DNA of 64,000 bases from Epilithonimonas sp042695135 (GTDB lineage: Bacteria > Bacteroidota > Bacteroidia > Flavobacteriales > Weeksellaceae): assembly GCF_042695135.1 (NCBI RefSeq), contig NZ_CP170547.1:3038001-3102000 (forward strand), read 5' to 3'. Positions 52,427 to 62,645 of the stretch are shown here, in pieces. Under the pieces are notes generated by a model, which was given only the letters and a program-made list of their open reading frames with translations, searched no databases and was not told where the DNA came from. Position 1 is the stretch's first letter; each line of letters starts with the position of its first letter. The translations under genes were made by a program, and so were the position numbers.

Positions 52427-53853
52427 TTCTTATATTTTTTTTTGACCATAAGATATGCGTTCAATATTTGTCTCCCGTAAAGACGTTGATAGATAATTCC
52501 ATAGGAAACAGCTATAAATAAAAAAACTATTGCTACCTTCAAAAAAAACGCCTCACTAGTGCTCAAAATATAATTACTAATTAAATAAATAACTACTGAC
52601 AACAAAAAATAAAGAAATATATTAATCGTTTTGTAAAAACTTTTTTTCAATGAGTTAGCTACAAAGTAAGATGTAATTAAGTACTGGATGATGAACTGAG
52701 TTAATATTCCAATACAAATCCCAACAAGCCCGTATCTATAACAATATAGTGTGATTGCTAAACCTGTTATTTTGGTAAGAATCTCTACAAACAAAAATCT
52801 TGATGTCTTTCCAATTACCTGAAATATATTCATATTCATTACGATAAGAGGATAAAATAAAGTTGCAATTAATAATATATTAAATGGTTTTGTCATTTCA
52901 CTCCATTGATCTGATAATACAAATGGTATCAATACATTAGAAAATAAAACAGCTAAGGTAATTATGGGTAAAAGAATTATAAAAATCACCTTATTGTACT
53001 TATTAAGATGAGAATATAATCCATCGTAATTATCCTGAAACTTTACAAGATAAGGGAAAAAGACCCTCTGTAAAATACCCGTAAATATAGTAACTGGAAA
53101 AATTGTGAATTGGAAGCTTTTTGTATAAATCCCAAGTGACTTTGTAGAATAAAATTTGCCTAATAATATTGAATTAAAATTGATATAAATAGAATTGATA
53201 ATAGAAGCGTATAACAACTTTGAACCGTAATTAAATAATTCTAAAAAAGATTTTTTAGAGAATTCTAAATTTGGCAGCCATTTCAGATTAATAAATAGAA
53301 ACAGCATATTAAAAAATGCCAGCAAAATATTTTGAAATATAAGAGCCCAAATCCCATATCCCATGTAAGCAAGGACAAGACCGATAACACCAGACAATAA
53401 AACCGCAAAAAAGGAAAATTTTGCCTGAGATTTAAAATCTATTATAATCGTGAGCCGGGTTCTATAGATTACAGATATACTATTAAGGATAATACTGATA
53501 CCTACTGCCCGAATCAGTAATGTGATATTCTGCTTATAAAACTCACTAATATATGGAGCTAAAGTAAATAACAGACCGTAAATTATTACGCCTAAAAATA
53601 CCGAAGTATAGAAAGCTGTAGAAAAATCTGTTTCTGTCCTATCTTTTTTGAATATTAATGCACTACCAAATCCACTATCTATAAATACCTGCGTAAAAGA
53701 CATAACGACCAGTAACATTCCCATAAGGCCATATTCCTTTGGAGACAGAATCCTTGCCATCAGGATTTCAAAAACAATTTGAATCCCAATGATGGAGAAT
53801 TTATCTATTGCACTCCAAATTAGACCTTTGTACAACTGGTCGTTATTAACCAT
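52423..53853 (-). CDS. Wzx-type oligosaccharide flippase (MOP superfamily)
   Basis: A 476-residue protein with about 12-14 transmembrane helices. LIWSAIDKFSIIGIQIVFEILMARILSPKEYG at the N-terminus (named here in two parts: LIWSAIDKFSIIG and ILMARILSPKEYG) is typical of the polysaccharide-synthesis flippase group. DSGFGSALIFKKDRTETDFS and a positively charged end (YLMVKKKYKK) complete the pattern. It would move the finished lipid-linked unit across the inner membrane to the EpsG-type polymerase. Its stop overlaps the next ATG (ATGA), and its own ATG overlaps the stop of the Wzc gene by one base. Confidence 0.92.
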   Translation of the reverse strand: MVNNDQLYKGLIWSAIDKFSIIGIQIVFEILMARILSPKEYGLMGMLLVVMSFTQVFIDSGFGSALIFKKDRTETDFSTAFYTSVFLGVIIYGLLFTLAPYISEFYKQNITLLIRAVGISIILNSISVIYRTRLTIIIDFKSQAKFSFFAVLLSGVIGLVLAYMGYGIWALIFQNILLAFFNMLFLFINLKWLPNLEFSKKSFLELFNYGSKLLYASIINSIYINFNSILLGKFYSTKSLGIYTKSFQFTIFPVTIFTGILQRVFFPYLVKFQDNYDGLYSHLNKYNKVIFIILLPIITLAVLFSNVLIPFVLSDQWSEMTKPFNILLIATLFYPLIVMNMNIFQVIGKTSRFLFVEILTKITGLAITLYCYRYGLVGICIGILTQFIIQYLITSYFVANSLKKSFYKTINIFLYFLLSVVIYLISNYILSTSEAFFLKVAIVFLFIAVSYGIIYQRLYGRQILNAYLMVKKKYKK

Positions 53854-56210
53854 TATTTGTTAAATAATTTTTGGAACCAGTTTTTTTTATCTGCCTGATA
53901 TCCGTAGCCATATTTATTTCCGTAACCGAAATTAGTTTTATGAACATCATTCAGTACAAAACCAACATTTTTAATTTTTTCAGATTTTATATTTTTATTG
54001 GCAAAATCTATAAAATTCTTTTCGGTAACTTCTGATCTTGTAACATATATTGTAGCATCTGCATTTTCGGATATCAAGAACGAGTCTGTCACCAGCATTA
54101 ATGGTGCTGTATCCAGTATGATATAATCATATTTATCTTTCAATTCATCTAAAAGTATTGGGTATTTTCCATTTTGCAATAGATTAGCCGGGTTTGGTGG
54201 TATACTTCCGGAATATATAAAATCACATTGGTCATTAAATCCGCTTGGATAGATGATTTCTTCAATTTTGTTAACATCTCCATAAAGATATTCCGTAAGT
54301 CCTTTTGCACCTTTCATAGAAGGATTATACCTCTGTAATTGAGGATTTCTTATATCGGACCCAATTACTAAAACTTTTTTCTGAATAGACGCTAATGCCA
54401 AAGCAAGATTGACAGATACAAAGGTTTTACCCTCTCCCTTTACGGTAGATGTTATAAAAATCACTTTTGCTTCATTCTTTTTTGTCAGCATAAAGCTAAC
54501 ATTGGTAAACAATATCCTGAAAGATTCTGCCAAAGGTGAGACATCATTCATTTTTATAAGTTCATCATCTTTTTTGTACAATCTTGGAATCTCTGCAAGA
54601 ATAGGTGTTTCTGTAAGTTTTTCCAGATCGTGTTTGCTTGTCAGTTTATTATTAAGTAATTCTCTTAAATATATATAAATAAACGGTATCAACATTCCGA
54701 AAATCAAAGCTGCCAAAATAGAAAGCATTTTCTTTGGTGCAACTGGTTTTTGAGCAGCATAGGCATAATCTATAACTCTAGCTTTGTTACTGGTAATTGC
54801 CATAGTTATTGCAGCCTGCTCTCTTTTTTCTAATAGTAGAAGATAAAGTCCTTCTTTTATTTGCTGTTGTCTTTCTATATTACGGAATAACTTTTCCTGA
54901 AAAGGAATTTTATCTATTTTCTGATTCTTTTCTCTTGCATAATCTTCAATACTATTTCTGGACAATTTTAATGCTGCAATATTTTTATTAAGGCTTTCTT
55001 TAAGAGCACCTCTCAAAGCATTGATGTCTTTAGTAAGCTCTACTACAAGTGGATTTTCTGCTGTTGCATTCTCCAGCATTCTATTTCTATCAAGAATTAG
55101 CTTATTATATGCCGATATGTTTGAAGTAGCTTCAGAGTTATCTATTCCAATATTAGTCGGGATAATTTGATTAGGACTCTGAGTGTTAACATAATTGATA
55201 AGAATATTTGTCAACTCTATTTGAGTATCCAATTCCAAACCTTTTCTTTGAGACTCTGTACTGAGTTGCAAATTCAGTTTGGCTTCTGTTGGTATATCAA
55301 CAATATTGTTATCAACCTTGAATCTCTCTTTCTCATTTTCTACAACACCCAGTTCTTTTGATATGATTACAATTCTGCCATCTATAAAATCTTTAGTATT
55401 TTTTGATTCTGTATTTTTATCTGTAATGGCGTACTCATTATAAATATCTATAAGATTATTAAGAAAATCTTTAGCCTTATCTTTATTTATAGAAGCCATT
55501 GATAAACCGATAACAGTTGCATCTTTGTCTACAAGATCTACTTCTATAGATTCTTGGAAATCATTAACAACGGATTCAAAATCAGAATAGTTAAAATAAA
55601 AATCATTAAGAAGCATTTTTTTAACCTTTTTAGGGTTAAATTTTTTATTCTTAGTGATTATAAAATTAGCATAGGGAAAGCTGATTGTTTTGTTAAATGT
55701 CGTTACAATATCGTTCTTAAGTTCTTTTGAAGATAATGTAATCTTATCACCCTCAATTTTAATATCTACTGGTTCTTTAGGAAGTTCTTCATATGGCTTT
55801 TCTGTAACTACCTGAATATTAAACGGATTTGTATCTTTGTATAATTCTACATCATGAAATTCCTCTCTGGAAAATATAGAAGTTTGAAGTTTAAGTGTTT
55901 TAACGGCATCTTCAACTAATTTTTTGGATTTAAAAATCTCCAATTCATTTTCTATACTATTGGTTCCCATACCGGCAAAACCACTTAATCCCGCCAACAC
56001 TCCGAAATCACCTGAAGCGCTTGACATTTTTTTCGCATCCTTTATAAGAACACTAGATTGTACTTTATATACCGGCGTTGTATATTTCATGTAAAGAACA
56101 GCCAATATGAGTGCAATAAAAACACTTATAAAAAACCAGTACCATTTTTTGGTATAAGGTTTTATTATTTCTCTCAAATTGAATTCTTCTTCTTTCCTCG
56201 TTACGTCCAT
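53853..56210 (-). CDS. Wzc-type polysaccharide co-polymerase / tyrosine autokinase (copy 2)
   Basis: A 785-residue inner-membrane protein. An N-terminal transmembrane helix (WYWFFISVFIALILAVLYM) is followed by a Wzz-type periplasmic domain with long coiled coils, then a second helix (MLSILAALIFGMLIPFIYIYL). The cytoplasmic BY-kinase domain has KGEGKT (about 591-596), VIGSDIRNPQ (second Walker-like motif) and YIILDTAP (Walker B, about 697). The tail has a tyrosine cluster (FGYGNKYGYGYQ) for autophosphorylation. It sets chain length and links polymerisation to export. Copy 1 lies seven bases upstream. No Wzb phosphatase gene is in the window. Confidence 0.95.
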   Translation of the reverse strand: MDVTRKEEEFNLREIIKPYTKKWYWFFISVFIALILAVLYMKYTTPVYKVQSSVLIKDAKKMSSASGDFGVLAGLSGFAGMGTNSIENELEIFKSKKLVEDAVKTLKLQTSIFSREEFHDVELYKDTNPFNIQVVTEKPYEELPKEPVDIKIEGDKITLSSKELKNDIVTTFNKTISFPYANFIITKNKKFNPKKVKKMLLNDFYFNYSDFESVVNDFQESIEVDLVDKDATVIGLSMASINKDKAKDFLNNLIDIYNEYAITDKNTESKNTKDFIDGRIVIISKELGVVENEKERFKVDNNIVDIPTEAKLNLQLSTESQRKGLELDTQIELTNILINYVNTQSPNQIIPTNIGIDNSEATSNISAYNKLILDRNRMLENATAENPLVVELTKDINALRGALKESLNKNIAALKLSRNSIEDYAREKNQKIDKIPFQEKLFRNIERQQQIKEGLYLLLLEKREQAAITMAITSNKARVIDYAYAAQKPVAPKKMLSILAALIFGMLIPFIYIYLRELLNNKLTSKHDLEKLTETPILAEIPRLYKKDDELIKMNDVSPLAESFRILFTNVSFMLTKKNEAKVIFITSTVKGEGKTFVSVNLALALASIQKKVLVIGSDIRNPQLQRYNPSMKGAKGLTEYLYGDVNKIEEIIYPSGFNDQCDFIYSGSIPPNPANLLQNGKYPILLDELKDKYDYIILDTAPLMLVTDSFLISENADATIYVTRSEVTEKNFIDFANKNIKSEKIKNVGFVLNDVHKTNFGYGNKYGYGYQADKKNWFQKLFNK

Positions 56211-56217
56211 TTAAGTA

Positions 56218-58554
56218 TTATTTATTATTATAACCGTAGCCATATTTGTTACCGTAGCTAAAATTGTCCTTTTTGATATCATTAAGCACAATTGCAATAT
56301 TGCTCATTTTTTTAGTCTCCGAAGTTTCATTTACAAATTCCAGAAAAGACTTTTCTGTATAATTGGATCTGGTAACATATAAGTTAAGATCTGCATATTT
56401 AGTTATCGTCAATGTATCTGTAACCAATAACAACGGAGCAGTGTCCACAATGATATACTGATACTTTTCTTTAAGTTCTTCTAATAGATTTTCAAGCCTG
56501 CCATTTGTCAATAACTCTGTAGGATTTGGTGGTATTTTTCCTGAATATATAATATCACATAAATCATTGACTGGATTTTTGAAAATAACATCATCCATAG
56601 TGATACTTTTATCATATAGAAACTCTGTCAATCCCTTATCGGTATTTTTTCCTTCGTTATATCTCTGCAATTGTGGATTTCTGATATCTGCTCCTATAAT
56701 TATAACTTTTCCCCGGTTAGAATTGGTGAGCGATAGCGCCATATTCATTGATATAAAGGTTTTGCCTTCTCCTTTGATTGATGATGTCACAAAAATTATT
56801 TTTGATTTTTGAGTGCTGTCTAACATAAAGCTTAAATTAGTCACCAATATGCGGAATGATTCTGCCAAAAGAGAAAAATCATTATGTTTTATCGTATGAC
56901 TGACGCCTTTTTTAATAGTGGGCACTTCTCCAATAATAGGAATAGTTGTTACTTTTCTAAGGTCATCCTTATTAATAATTTTAGTATTAATAAGTTCCTT
57001 GATATAAATATATCCAAATGGAATCAAAAAGCCAAAAATAATACTTGTCAAAAATATTATCATCTTTTTTGGAGATACTGGTTTATCTGAAACATATGCT
57101 GGTTCTACAATCCTTGCTTTTGGTGCAATTACAGCCAACGATATAGCAGTCTCTTCACGTTTCTGAAGTAATAAAAGATACAAACTTTCTTTTATTTGCT
57201 GTTGTCTTTCTATACTTCTAAAAAGTTTTTCCTGCAACGGGATCTTTTCAATTTTTGATCCTATATTACTTTGTTCTTTTAGATATTGATTAAGCGCAAA
57301 TTGCAGTGCTGTCTTACTTTTTTCCAGAGATTCTGAAACCGATCTTTTCATAGAATTGATCTGTTGGGTAAGATCTATTACAAGAGGATTTTGTGGTGTT
57401 GCGTTTTCCAGTAATTTATTTCTGTCCAATACCATTTTATTGTATGTAATGATGCTGGTATTGGATTCACTGTTATTCAATCCTATGTTTACGGGTAGTA
57501 ATTGATAGCTATCCTGTTTATTAAGGTAAGAGATCAGATTATTATTCAATTCTAATTGAGCATCAAGTTCTATTTGTCTTTTTTTTGCTTCAGCAGAACT
57601 CGCAAGACTGAGTTTTGCTTCTGTCATAAGATCTGTAAGATTATTATCTGTTTTGAATTTTTCTTTTTCTGATTCTACATCTCCCAATTCTTTAGAGATT
57701 ATTCTGATTCTTTCGTCAATAAACTCTTTTGTTTTTTTTGATTCGGAATTTTTATCAACAATTGCATCTTTATTATAAGCAGAAATTAAACCATTTATTA
57801 TAGTTTTTGCTTTATCTATTTGGGGATAATCAATTGATAGATTAATAACAGTAGCATCTTTATCTGCAAGATCTACCTGTATCATTTTTTGAATACCAGA
57901 TGCAGCAGACTCTAATGGAGAAAAATTTATTTCTAATTTACTTCCAATTTTTTCTGCTTTGTCTCTATCAAAATTTTTGTTTTTTGTAATTATAATATTT
58001 GAAAAAGGAAGACTTATTGATCTCCCAAATTCAATATCTTCCTTAAAATCAAATTCCTCAGATTCTAAAGTGACTTTATCGTTTTCAAAATTTAAAAAAA
58101 AACTTTTTTTGGGGTATTTTTTGTTCTTCTTCTCATTAATAACATAAATAATTATTGGAGCTGTATCACCAAAGAGTTCTTTCTTTTTAATACCTTCCAA
58201 AGAATATATAGAGGTCTGTAGTGAATTGATCTCGACAACATCCCTGACGAGTTTTTTAGTTTTAAATATTTCTACTTCATTCTCAATACTATTAGTACTC
58301 ATCCCGCCAAATCCAGAAAGTCCTTCTAAAATCCCCATACTTTCCACTCCTCCCATAGCAGATAAAGATTTTTTAGCATCCTTGATAAGAACAGAACTTT
58401 TTATACTATAAACAGGGACAGAAACTTTTACATAAACAAAACCAAGCAATATAAATACTAAAATGCTAACAATAAACCAATGCCATTTAAGCAGGTATGG
58501 TTTAACAAGCATATTAATATCAAATTCTGAAGAATTATTGATTGGGTTGTCCAT
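56218..58554 (-). CDS. Wzc-type polysaccharide co-polymerase / tyrosine autokinase (copy 1)
   Basis: A 778-residue paralogue of the next gene with the same architecture: transmembrane helix (FIVSILVFILLGFVYVKV), periplasmic Wzz/coiled-coil region, second helix (LTSIIFGFLIPFGYIYI), kinase domain with SSIKGEGKTF, IIGADIRNPQ and YIIVDTAP, and a tyrosine-rich end (FSYGNKYGYGYNNK). Many stretches match copy 2 closely (for example KIPLQEKLFRSIERQQQIKE), so the pair arose by tandem duplication. Both keep all kinase motifs. The two could form mixed oligomers or serve different polymers. Confidence 0.95.
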   Translation of the reverse strand: MDNPINNSSEFDINMLVKPYLLKWHWFIVSILVFILLGFVYVKVSVPVYSIKSSVLIKDAKKSLSAMGGVESMGILEGLSGFGGMSTNSIENEVEIFKTKKLVRDVVEINSLQTSIYSLEGIKKKELFGDTAPIIIYVINEKKNKKYPKKSFFLNFENDKVTLESEEFDFKEDIEFGRSISLPFSNIIITKNKNFDRDKAEKIGSKLEINFSPLESAASGIQKMIQVDLADKDATVINLSIDYPQIDKAKTIINGLISAYNKDAIVDKNSESKKTKEFIDERIRIISKELGDVESEKEKFKTDNNLTDLMTEAKLSLASSAEAKKRQIELDAQLELNNNLISYLNKQDSYQLLPVNIGLNNSESNTSIITYNKMVLDRNKLLENATPQNPLVIDLTQQINSMKRSVSESLEKSKTALQFALNQYLKEQSNIGSKIEKIPLQEKLFRSIERQQQIKESLYLLLLQKREETAISLAVIAPKARIVEPAYVSDKPVSPKKMIIFLTSIIFGFLIPFGYIYIKELINTKIINKDDLRKVTTIPIIGEVPTIKKGVSHTIKHNDFSLLAESFRILVTNLSFMLDSTQKSKIIFVTSSIKGEGKTFISMNMALSLTNSNRGKVIIIGADIRNPQLQRYNEGKNTDKGLTEFLYDKSITMDDVIFKNPVNDLCDIIYSGKIPPNPTELLTNGRLENLLEELKEKYQYIIVDTAPLLLVTDTLTITKYADLNLYVTRSNYTEKSFLEFVNETSETKKMSNIAIVLNDIKKDNFSYGNKYGYGYNNK

Positions 58555-58578
58555 TATATGTAAAAAACAAAAATGAAT

Positions 58579-59361
58579 TTATCTAAACAGGAGTGCTAAA
58601 ACGCCAAGAAGAACCGATGCTACAGAAATCCAAATCCCTGTTTGAGGACCATAAGATGATGAACTCTTTCTGGCATTATTAGCAGAAACATAAATAACAT
58701 CATTCTGTTTTACATAATAATAAGGAGAATTCATAAATTCTGCATCTGTCAAATCAATATATCGTTTTGTAGTAATTCCGTCTACGTTTCGAACTACCAA
58801 GACATTTTTACGCTGTCCATATATAGTAAGATCTCCTGCTAAACCTAAAACATTGAGTATTGTTGTTGGCTGCCCATCTGCAATTGCAAAAGTTCCGGTT
58901 CTGTTCACCTCACCTAAAACAGTTACCTTATAGTTAACAGTCTTAATATTAACACCCGGATTTTTGATATATTTGCTCAGCCGTTCCTTAAGATCATCTT
59001 TAAATTGGTCTATTGTTTTATCCGTAGTATTTAAGGTTCCGAGTATTGGAAAATCAATATTCCCTTTTGAATCTACTATATAGTTGGGCTCAACAGATGA
59101 GCTACGGCTGGGCATTCCTGCATACTGTGACATATCGGTAGAGTAGTAATTCTGGTTAAATGGTTTTGCCACTTCATTATCCTTTGCTAAAACAGTGATG
59201 ACCAATTGATCCGATGGTTGTATGGTAGAAGTATATGTCCTGTTAGAAGTTTTAATAGCTACATCTTCTATATTTTTCATATAATCCATACCTTGTTTTG
59301 GTTTGCAAGACAACACAATAAGTAATATAGGGAGACAAACAGATAGTAAATATTTCTTCAT
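58579..59361 (-). CDS. Wza-like polysaccharide export lipoprotein
   Basis: A 260-residue outer-membrane export protein from ATG 59361 (an earlier start at 59397 adds 12 residues ahead of the signal). The signal peptide MKKYLLSVCLPILLIVLSC ends at a lipobox cysteine. The Poly_export domain (TIQPSDQLVITVLAKD, SKGNIDFPILGTLNT) and SLBB domain (YKVTVLGEVNRTGTFAI) follow, with a C-terminal hydrophobic helix (GIWISVASVLLGVLALLF). Together with the Wzc pair it would form the envelope-spanning export channel. It is shorter than E. coli Wza, as is common in Bacteroidota. Confidence 0.93.
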   Translation of the reverse strand: MKKYLLSVCLPILLIVLSCKPKQGMDYMKNIEDVAIKTSNRTYTSTIQPSDQLVITVLAKDNEVAKPFNQNYYSTDMSQYAGMPSRSSSVEPNYIVDSKGNIDFPILGTLNTTDKTIDQFKDDLKERLSKYIKNPGVNIKTVNYKVTVLGEVNRTGTFAIADGQPTTILNVLGLAGDLTIYGQRKNVLVVRNVDGITTKRYIDLTDAEFMNSPYYYVKQNDVIYVSANNARKSSSSYGPQTGIWISVASVLLGVLALLFR

Positions 59362-59410
59362 AAGATTTAAAAGATAATTTTTATTAGAAGTTTGCAAATA
59401 TAAAACAAAC

Positions 59411-61342
59411 TTATTTATCTAACGATTCATATATAGAATTATTGCTTTTAAATTCTTTTACGATAGATTTTAATATTCTTACGATTTCCTGCTTTTCTTC
59501 TTTTTTAGAAAATTCGATTACCAGTTCTGTCAATTCGTCTATTTCTTCAAAGTGCATAGAAGGATCTTTGGAGATCATAATCTTCTCATGAGAAGTGGGT
59601 AAAGTACGTGCATTGTCACTTAGAAGTTCTTCGTATAACTTTTCTCCCGGTCTTAATCCTGTATAGATAATTTTGATATCAATATCCGGTTCGAAGCCGG
59701 ACAATTTTATCATCCTTTTTGCCAGATCAATAATTTTCACAGGTTCACCCATATCAAAAACATAGATCTCGCCGCCTTTCCCCATCGTTCCTGCATTTAA
59801 AACCAATTCACAGGCTTCTGCAATTGTCATGAAATAACGTACGATATCGGGGTGTGTAATGGTAACCGGACCTCCCTTTTCTATTTGTTTTCTAAAATGT
59901 GGAATTACGGATCCATTGGAGCCCAGAACATTCCCGAAACGTGTGGTAATAAACTTGGTGGTGTTTCCTTCCAGATTCTGTAATGACTGAACAAATAATT
60001 CTGCAACCCTTTTGGATGCACCCATTACATTTGTAGGATTCACTGCCTTATCGGTAGAAACCATCACAAAACGGTTCACCTTATATCTGCTCGCAAGCAA
60101 AGCCAGGTTTTTGGTTCCCATTACGTTTACTAATACTGCTTCGTGAGGATTATCTTCTACAATCGGCACGTGCTTATAAGCCGCTGCATGATAAACCATT
60201 GAGAAATTGTACTTATTAAACAACGGCTCCAGACGGCTAAAATTAGATATATCTGCAAGGATAAATTTGAAATTGATGTGAGGATACGTTTCCTTCATTT
60301 CAAGTTCCGTGTCATAAAGAGGTGTCTCAGACTGATCCAGGATTACAATTTGCAAAGGCTCCAGAAGCGCCACTTGTCTCACGATCTCCCGACCTATAGA
60401 ACCCGCACCACCAGTAACTAAAACGGTTTTTTGAAAATGTCTTTTTTTCACTTCCATATTATCCAGTTTTATTTGTCTTCTGTTGAGAAGATCTTCTATC
60501 TGGATCGTATTGATATGATTAATCATCTCATTGCCCCTTAATTTTTGCATATTTGGGGCTTTGTATATTTTAAGGTTATTTTCCAGTAAAACATTAACCC
60601 AAAAATCTAATTCTTCTTTTTGTAATGCTTCCTTAATAACCAAAACACCGCTTACTTCTTTGTTACCATTTTTTAGATTATTAATAAAGTTTGTTTTTGT
60701 AATAATCTGTTTGTCAAGAAGTTTTATGCTTACTTTTTTATCATGATAAGATATAAAACCATGGATATCAAATGGTAGGTTACGATTAGACAGAATGACC
60801 TGTGCTATTGATACAGACGTATCATCATCTCCAAGAATATAAATTTTTCTTCTGGTGGAGCTCCTTTTGTTCTCTTTGATAATATTAAAAAAACCTTTTA
60901 CACAAAGCCGGAATACAAAAAGAAATAAACATGAGATAGCAAAGTACAATCCCAAAAAAGGAATCAGAACAACCTTGTCGTGAGAAGCAAGGTAATAAGT
61001 GTAATTAATTATAATGATGGTTAAAACACCACATAGATTCGCTAAAAAAATCTTGAAAAGATCTACAAATGTAGAGTGTCTTATAACGCCCAGATAGGTT
61101 TTGAATACATACATATACAAAACATTTACGGCCATTATAAACATAAAAACGTAAGGTAGTGGAAAGATCTTATAATGTTCTACATCCAGCCCAACTATCA
61201 GCAGGTGCGATGCAAAAAGTGAGGTGATTATTATTAATATATCAATAAATAAAATGACCCATCTTGGTAGGAATTTAAGATCCGCAAGATCCATTACATT
61301 ATCATTTAGTGAAAATCGCTTAGGATTTTTAACCTTCTCCAT
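59411..61342 (-). CDS. CapD/FlaA1-like nucleotide-sugar 4,6-dehydratase/epimerase, membrane-bound
   Basis: A 643-residue protein with four N-terminal transmembrane helices (VILFIDILIIITSLFASHLL, IPFLGLYFAISCLFLFVF and others), a Rossmann-like CoA-binding domain (about 165-290) and a C-terminal SDR dehydratase domain. That domain has VLVTGGAGSIGREIVRQ (NAD site), VYHAAAYKHVP and STDKAVNPTNVMGASKR, where Met replaces the usual Tyr of the YxxxK motif, as in WbpM and FlaA1. It likely converts UDP-GlcNAc to a 4-keto-6-deoxy sugar, which the DegT aminotransferase upstream could aminate. Confidence 0.94.
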   Translation of the reverse strand: MEKVKNPKRFSLNDNVMDLADLKFLPRWVILFIDILIIITSLFASHLLIVGLDVEHYKIFPLPYVFMFIMAVNVLYMYVFKTYLGVIRHSTFVDLFKIFLANLCGVLTIIIINYTYYLASHDKVVLIPFLGLYFAISCLFLFVFRLCVKGFFNIIKENKRSSTRRKIYILGDDDTSVSIAQVILSNRNLPFDIHGFISYHDKKVSIKLLDKQIITKTNFINNLKNGNKEVSGVLVIKEALQKEELDFWVNVLLENNLKIYKAPNMQKLRGNEMINHINTIQIEDLLNRRQIKLDNMEVKKRHFQKTVLVTGGAGSIGREIVRQVALLEPLQIVILDQSETPLYDTELEMKETYPHINFKFILADISNFSRLEPLFNKYNFSMVYHAAAYKHVPIVEDNPHEAVLVNVMGTKNLALLASRYKVNRFVMVSTDKAVNPTNVMGASKRVAELFVQSLQNLEGNTTKFITTRFGNVLGSNGSVIPHFRKQIEKGGPVTITHPDIVRYFMTIAEACELVLNAGTMGKGGEIYVFDMGEPVKIIDLAKRMIKLSGFEPDIDIKIIYTGLRPGEKLYEELLSDNARTLPTSHEKIMISKDPSMHFEEIDELTELVIEFSKKEEKQEIVRILKSIVKEFKSNNSIYESLDK

Positions 61343-61358
61343 TTTTCTCGGTGGCTAT

Positions 61359-62492
61359 TTAAAATTGAAAATTATTTATAACTTCATAGATTCTTTTTTT
61401 ATCATCATTTGTAAGATTGGAACCGGACGGCAGGCAAAGACCTTGGTTAAATAATTCTTCAGCGACATCTTCTCCGTAGTACGGACAATCTTTGAAAACA
61501 GGCTGAAGGTGCATTGGTTTCCACAATGGACGTGTTTCTATATTTTTCTCTGCAAAAGCACTCATCAGATCATGATTTGTTCTTGCACTAATATTCCTAT
61601 TAATTGTAATACTGGTAAGCCAATGATTGGAATAAAAATCTGAACTGGCTTCTGAGAAGACATCAACAGCTTCTATATCGGAAAATAATTCTTTATAAAA
61701 ATCGTGGTTGGCTCTTCTTTGGTCAACTCTTTCCTGCAAAACTTCCATTTGTCCTCTTCCGATTCCGGCACAGATGTTACTCAGTCTGTAATTATATCCA
61801 ACTTCGGAATGCTGGTAATGTGGCGCCTGATCTCTGGCCTGGGTAGACAGAAAAATGGTTTTAGCTTTCTGTTCTTTTTTACTAGATACAAGAGCACCTC
61901 CTCCGGAAGTTGTAATTATTTTGTTACCATTAAAAGACAGCAAAGCAAACTCTCCGAATGTTCCGCATTTTTGTCCTTTGTAGCTGGAGCCTAATGATTC
62001 TGCACTGTCCTCCACCAATGGAATGTCATACTTGTTACATATTTCCAGGATCTCATCCATCATTGCAGGCATCCCATAAAGGTGGACTACAATAATAGCT
62101 TTTGGTTTTTTATGATTTTTGATGCGATCCTGAATTGCGATCTCCAGAAACTCTGGAGACATATTCCAGTTGGTTTTGTCAGAATCCACAAATACTGGTA
62201 TTGCACCAAGATATTTTATTGGATTTGCAGATGCAGAAAATGTAAAAGACTGGCAAATTACTTCGTCACCATACCCTACTCCCAGCTGTATCAAAGCTAA
62301 ATGCAGAGCTGCAGTTCCTGAGCTGAGAGCTGCTGCATATTTATTCTCCTTAAGAAAATCTTCTATGGCTATTTCAAATTCATCTACATTCTTGCCTAAT
62401 GGTGCAACCCAATTATGATCAAACGCTTCTTGAATATATTTCATTTCCCCACCTCCCATGTGAGGTGATGACAGCCAAATTTTAGACTCCAT
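61359..62492 (-). CDS. DegT/DnrJ/EryC1/StrS-family sugar aminotransferase
   Basis: A 377-residue PLP enzyme. SSGTAALHLALIQLGVG binds the cofactor, VEDSAESLGSSYKG contains the PLP-contacting Asp, and LLSFNGNKIITTSGGGALV holds the PLP lysine. GLCLPSGSNL marks the family end. It is of the PglE/WecE type that adds an amino group to a 4-keto sugar, fitting the CapD-like dehydratase 16 bases downstream: together they would make a UDP-4-amino-4,6-dideoxyhexose. The acetyl- or formyltransferase that might finish this sugar is not evident nearby. Confidence 0.94.
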   Translation of the reverse strand: MESKIWLSSPHMGGGEMKYIQEAFDHNWVAPLGKNVDEFEIAIEDFLKENKYAAALSSGTAALHLALIQLGVGYGDEVICQSFTFSASANPIKYLGAIPVFVDSDKTNWNMSPEFLEIAIQDRIKNHKKPKAIIVVHLYGMPAMMDEILEICNKYDIPLVEDSAESLGSSYKGQKCGTFGEFALLSFNGNKIITTSGGGALVSSKKEQKAKTIFLSTQARDQAPHYQHSEVGYNYRLSNICAGIGRGQMEVLQERVDQRRANHDFYKELFSDIEAVDVFSEASSDFYSNHWLTSITINRNISARTNHDLMSAFAEKNIETRPLWKPMHLQPVFKDCPYYGEDVAEELFNQGLCLPSGSNLTNDDKKRIYEVINNFQF

Positions 62493-62637
62493 TGTTCTTA
62501 TTATTATTTAATAAATATCAATTATTTCAATAAAATTATCAATAATTAACATCTAATTATAGTTTCGTCAATATTATAATCAATTTTATTTTTTTGGGTT
62601 AAAAATTTATGATTGATTAGTTATATTATATCATTTT

Positions 62638-62645
62638 GCAAAGTT
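62638..62645 (-). promoter_or_regulatory. Candidate -7 box of the exopolysaccharide operon
   Basis: The minus strand reads TAACTTTG, overlapping the stop codon of the HAD gene, about 145 bases before the DegT ATG. It could give the main cluster its own promoter with a long, AT-rich leader. No clear -33 box was found. Confidence 0.4.
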
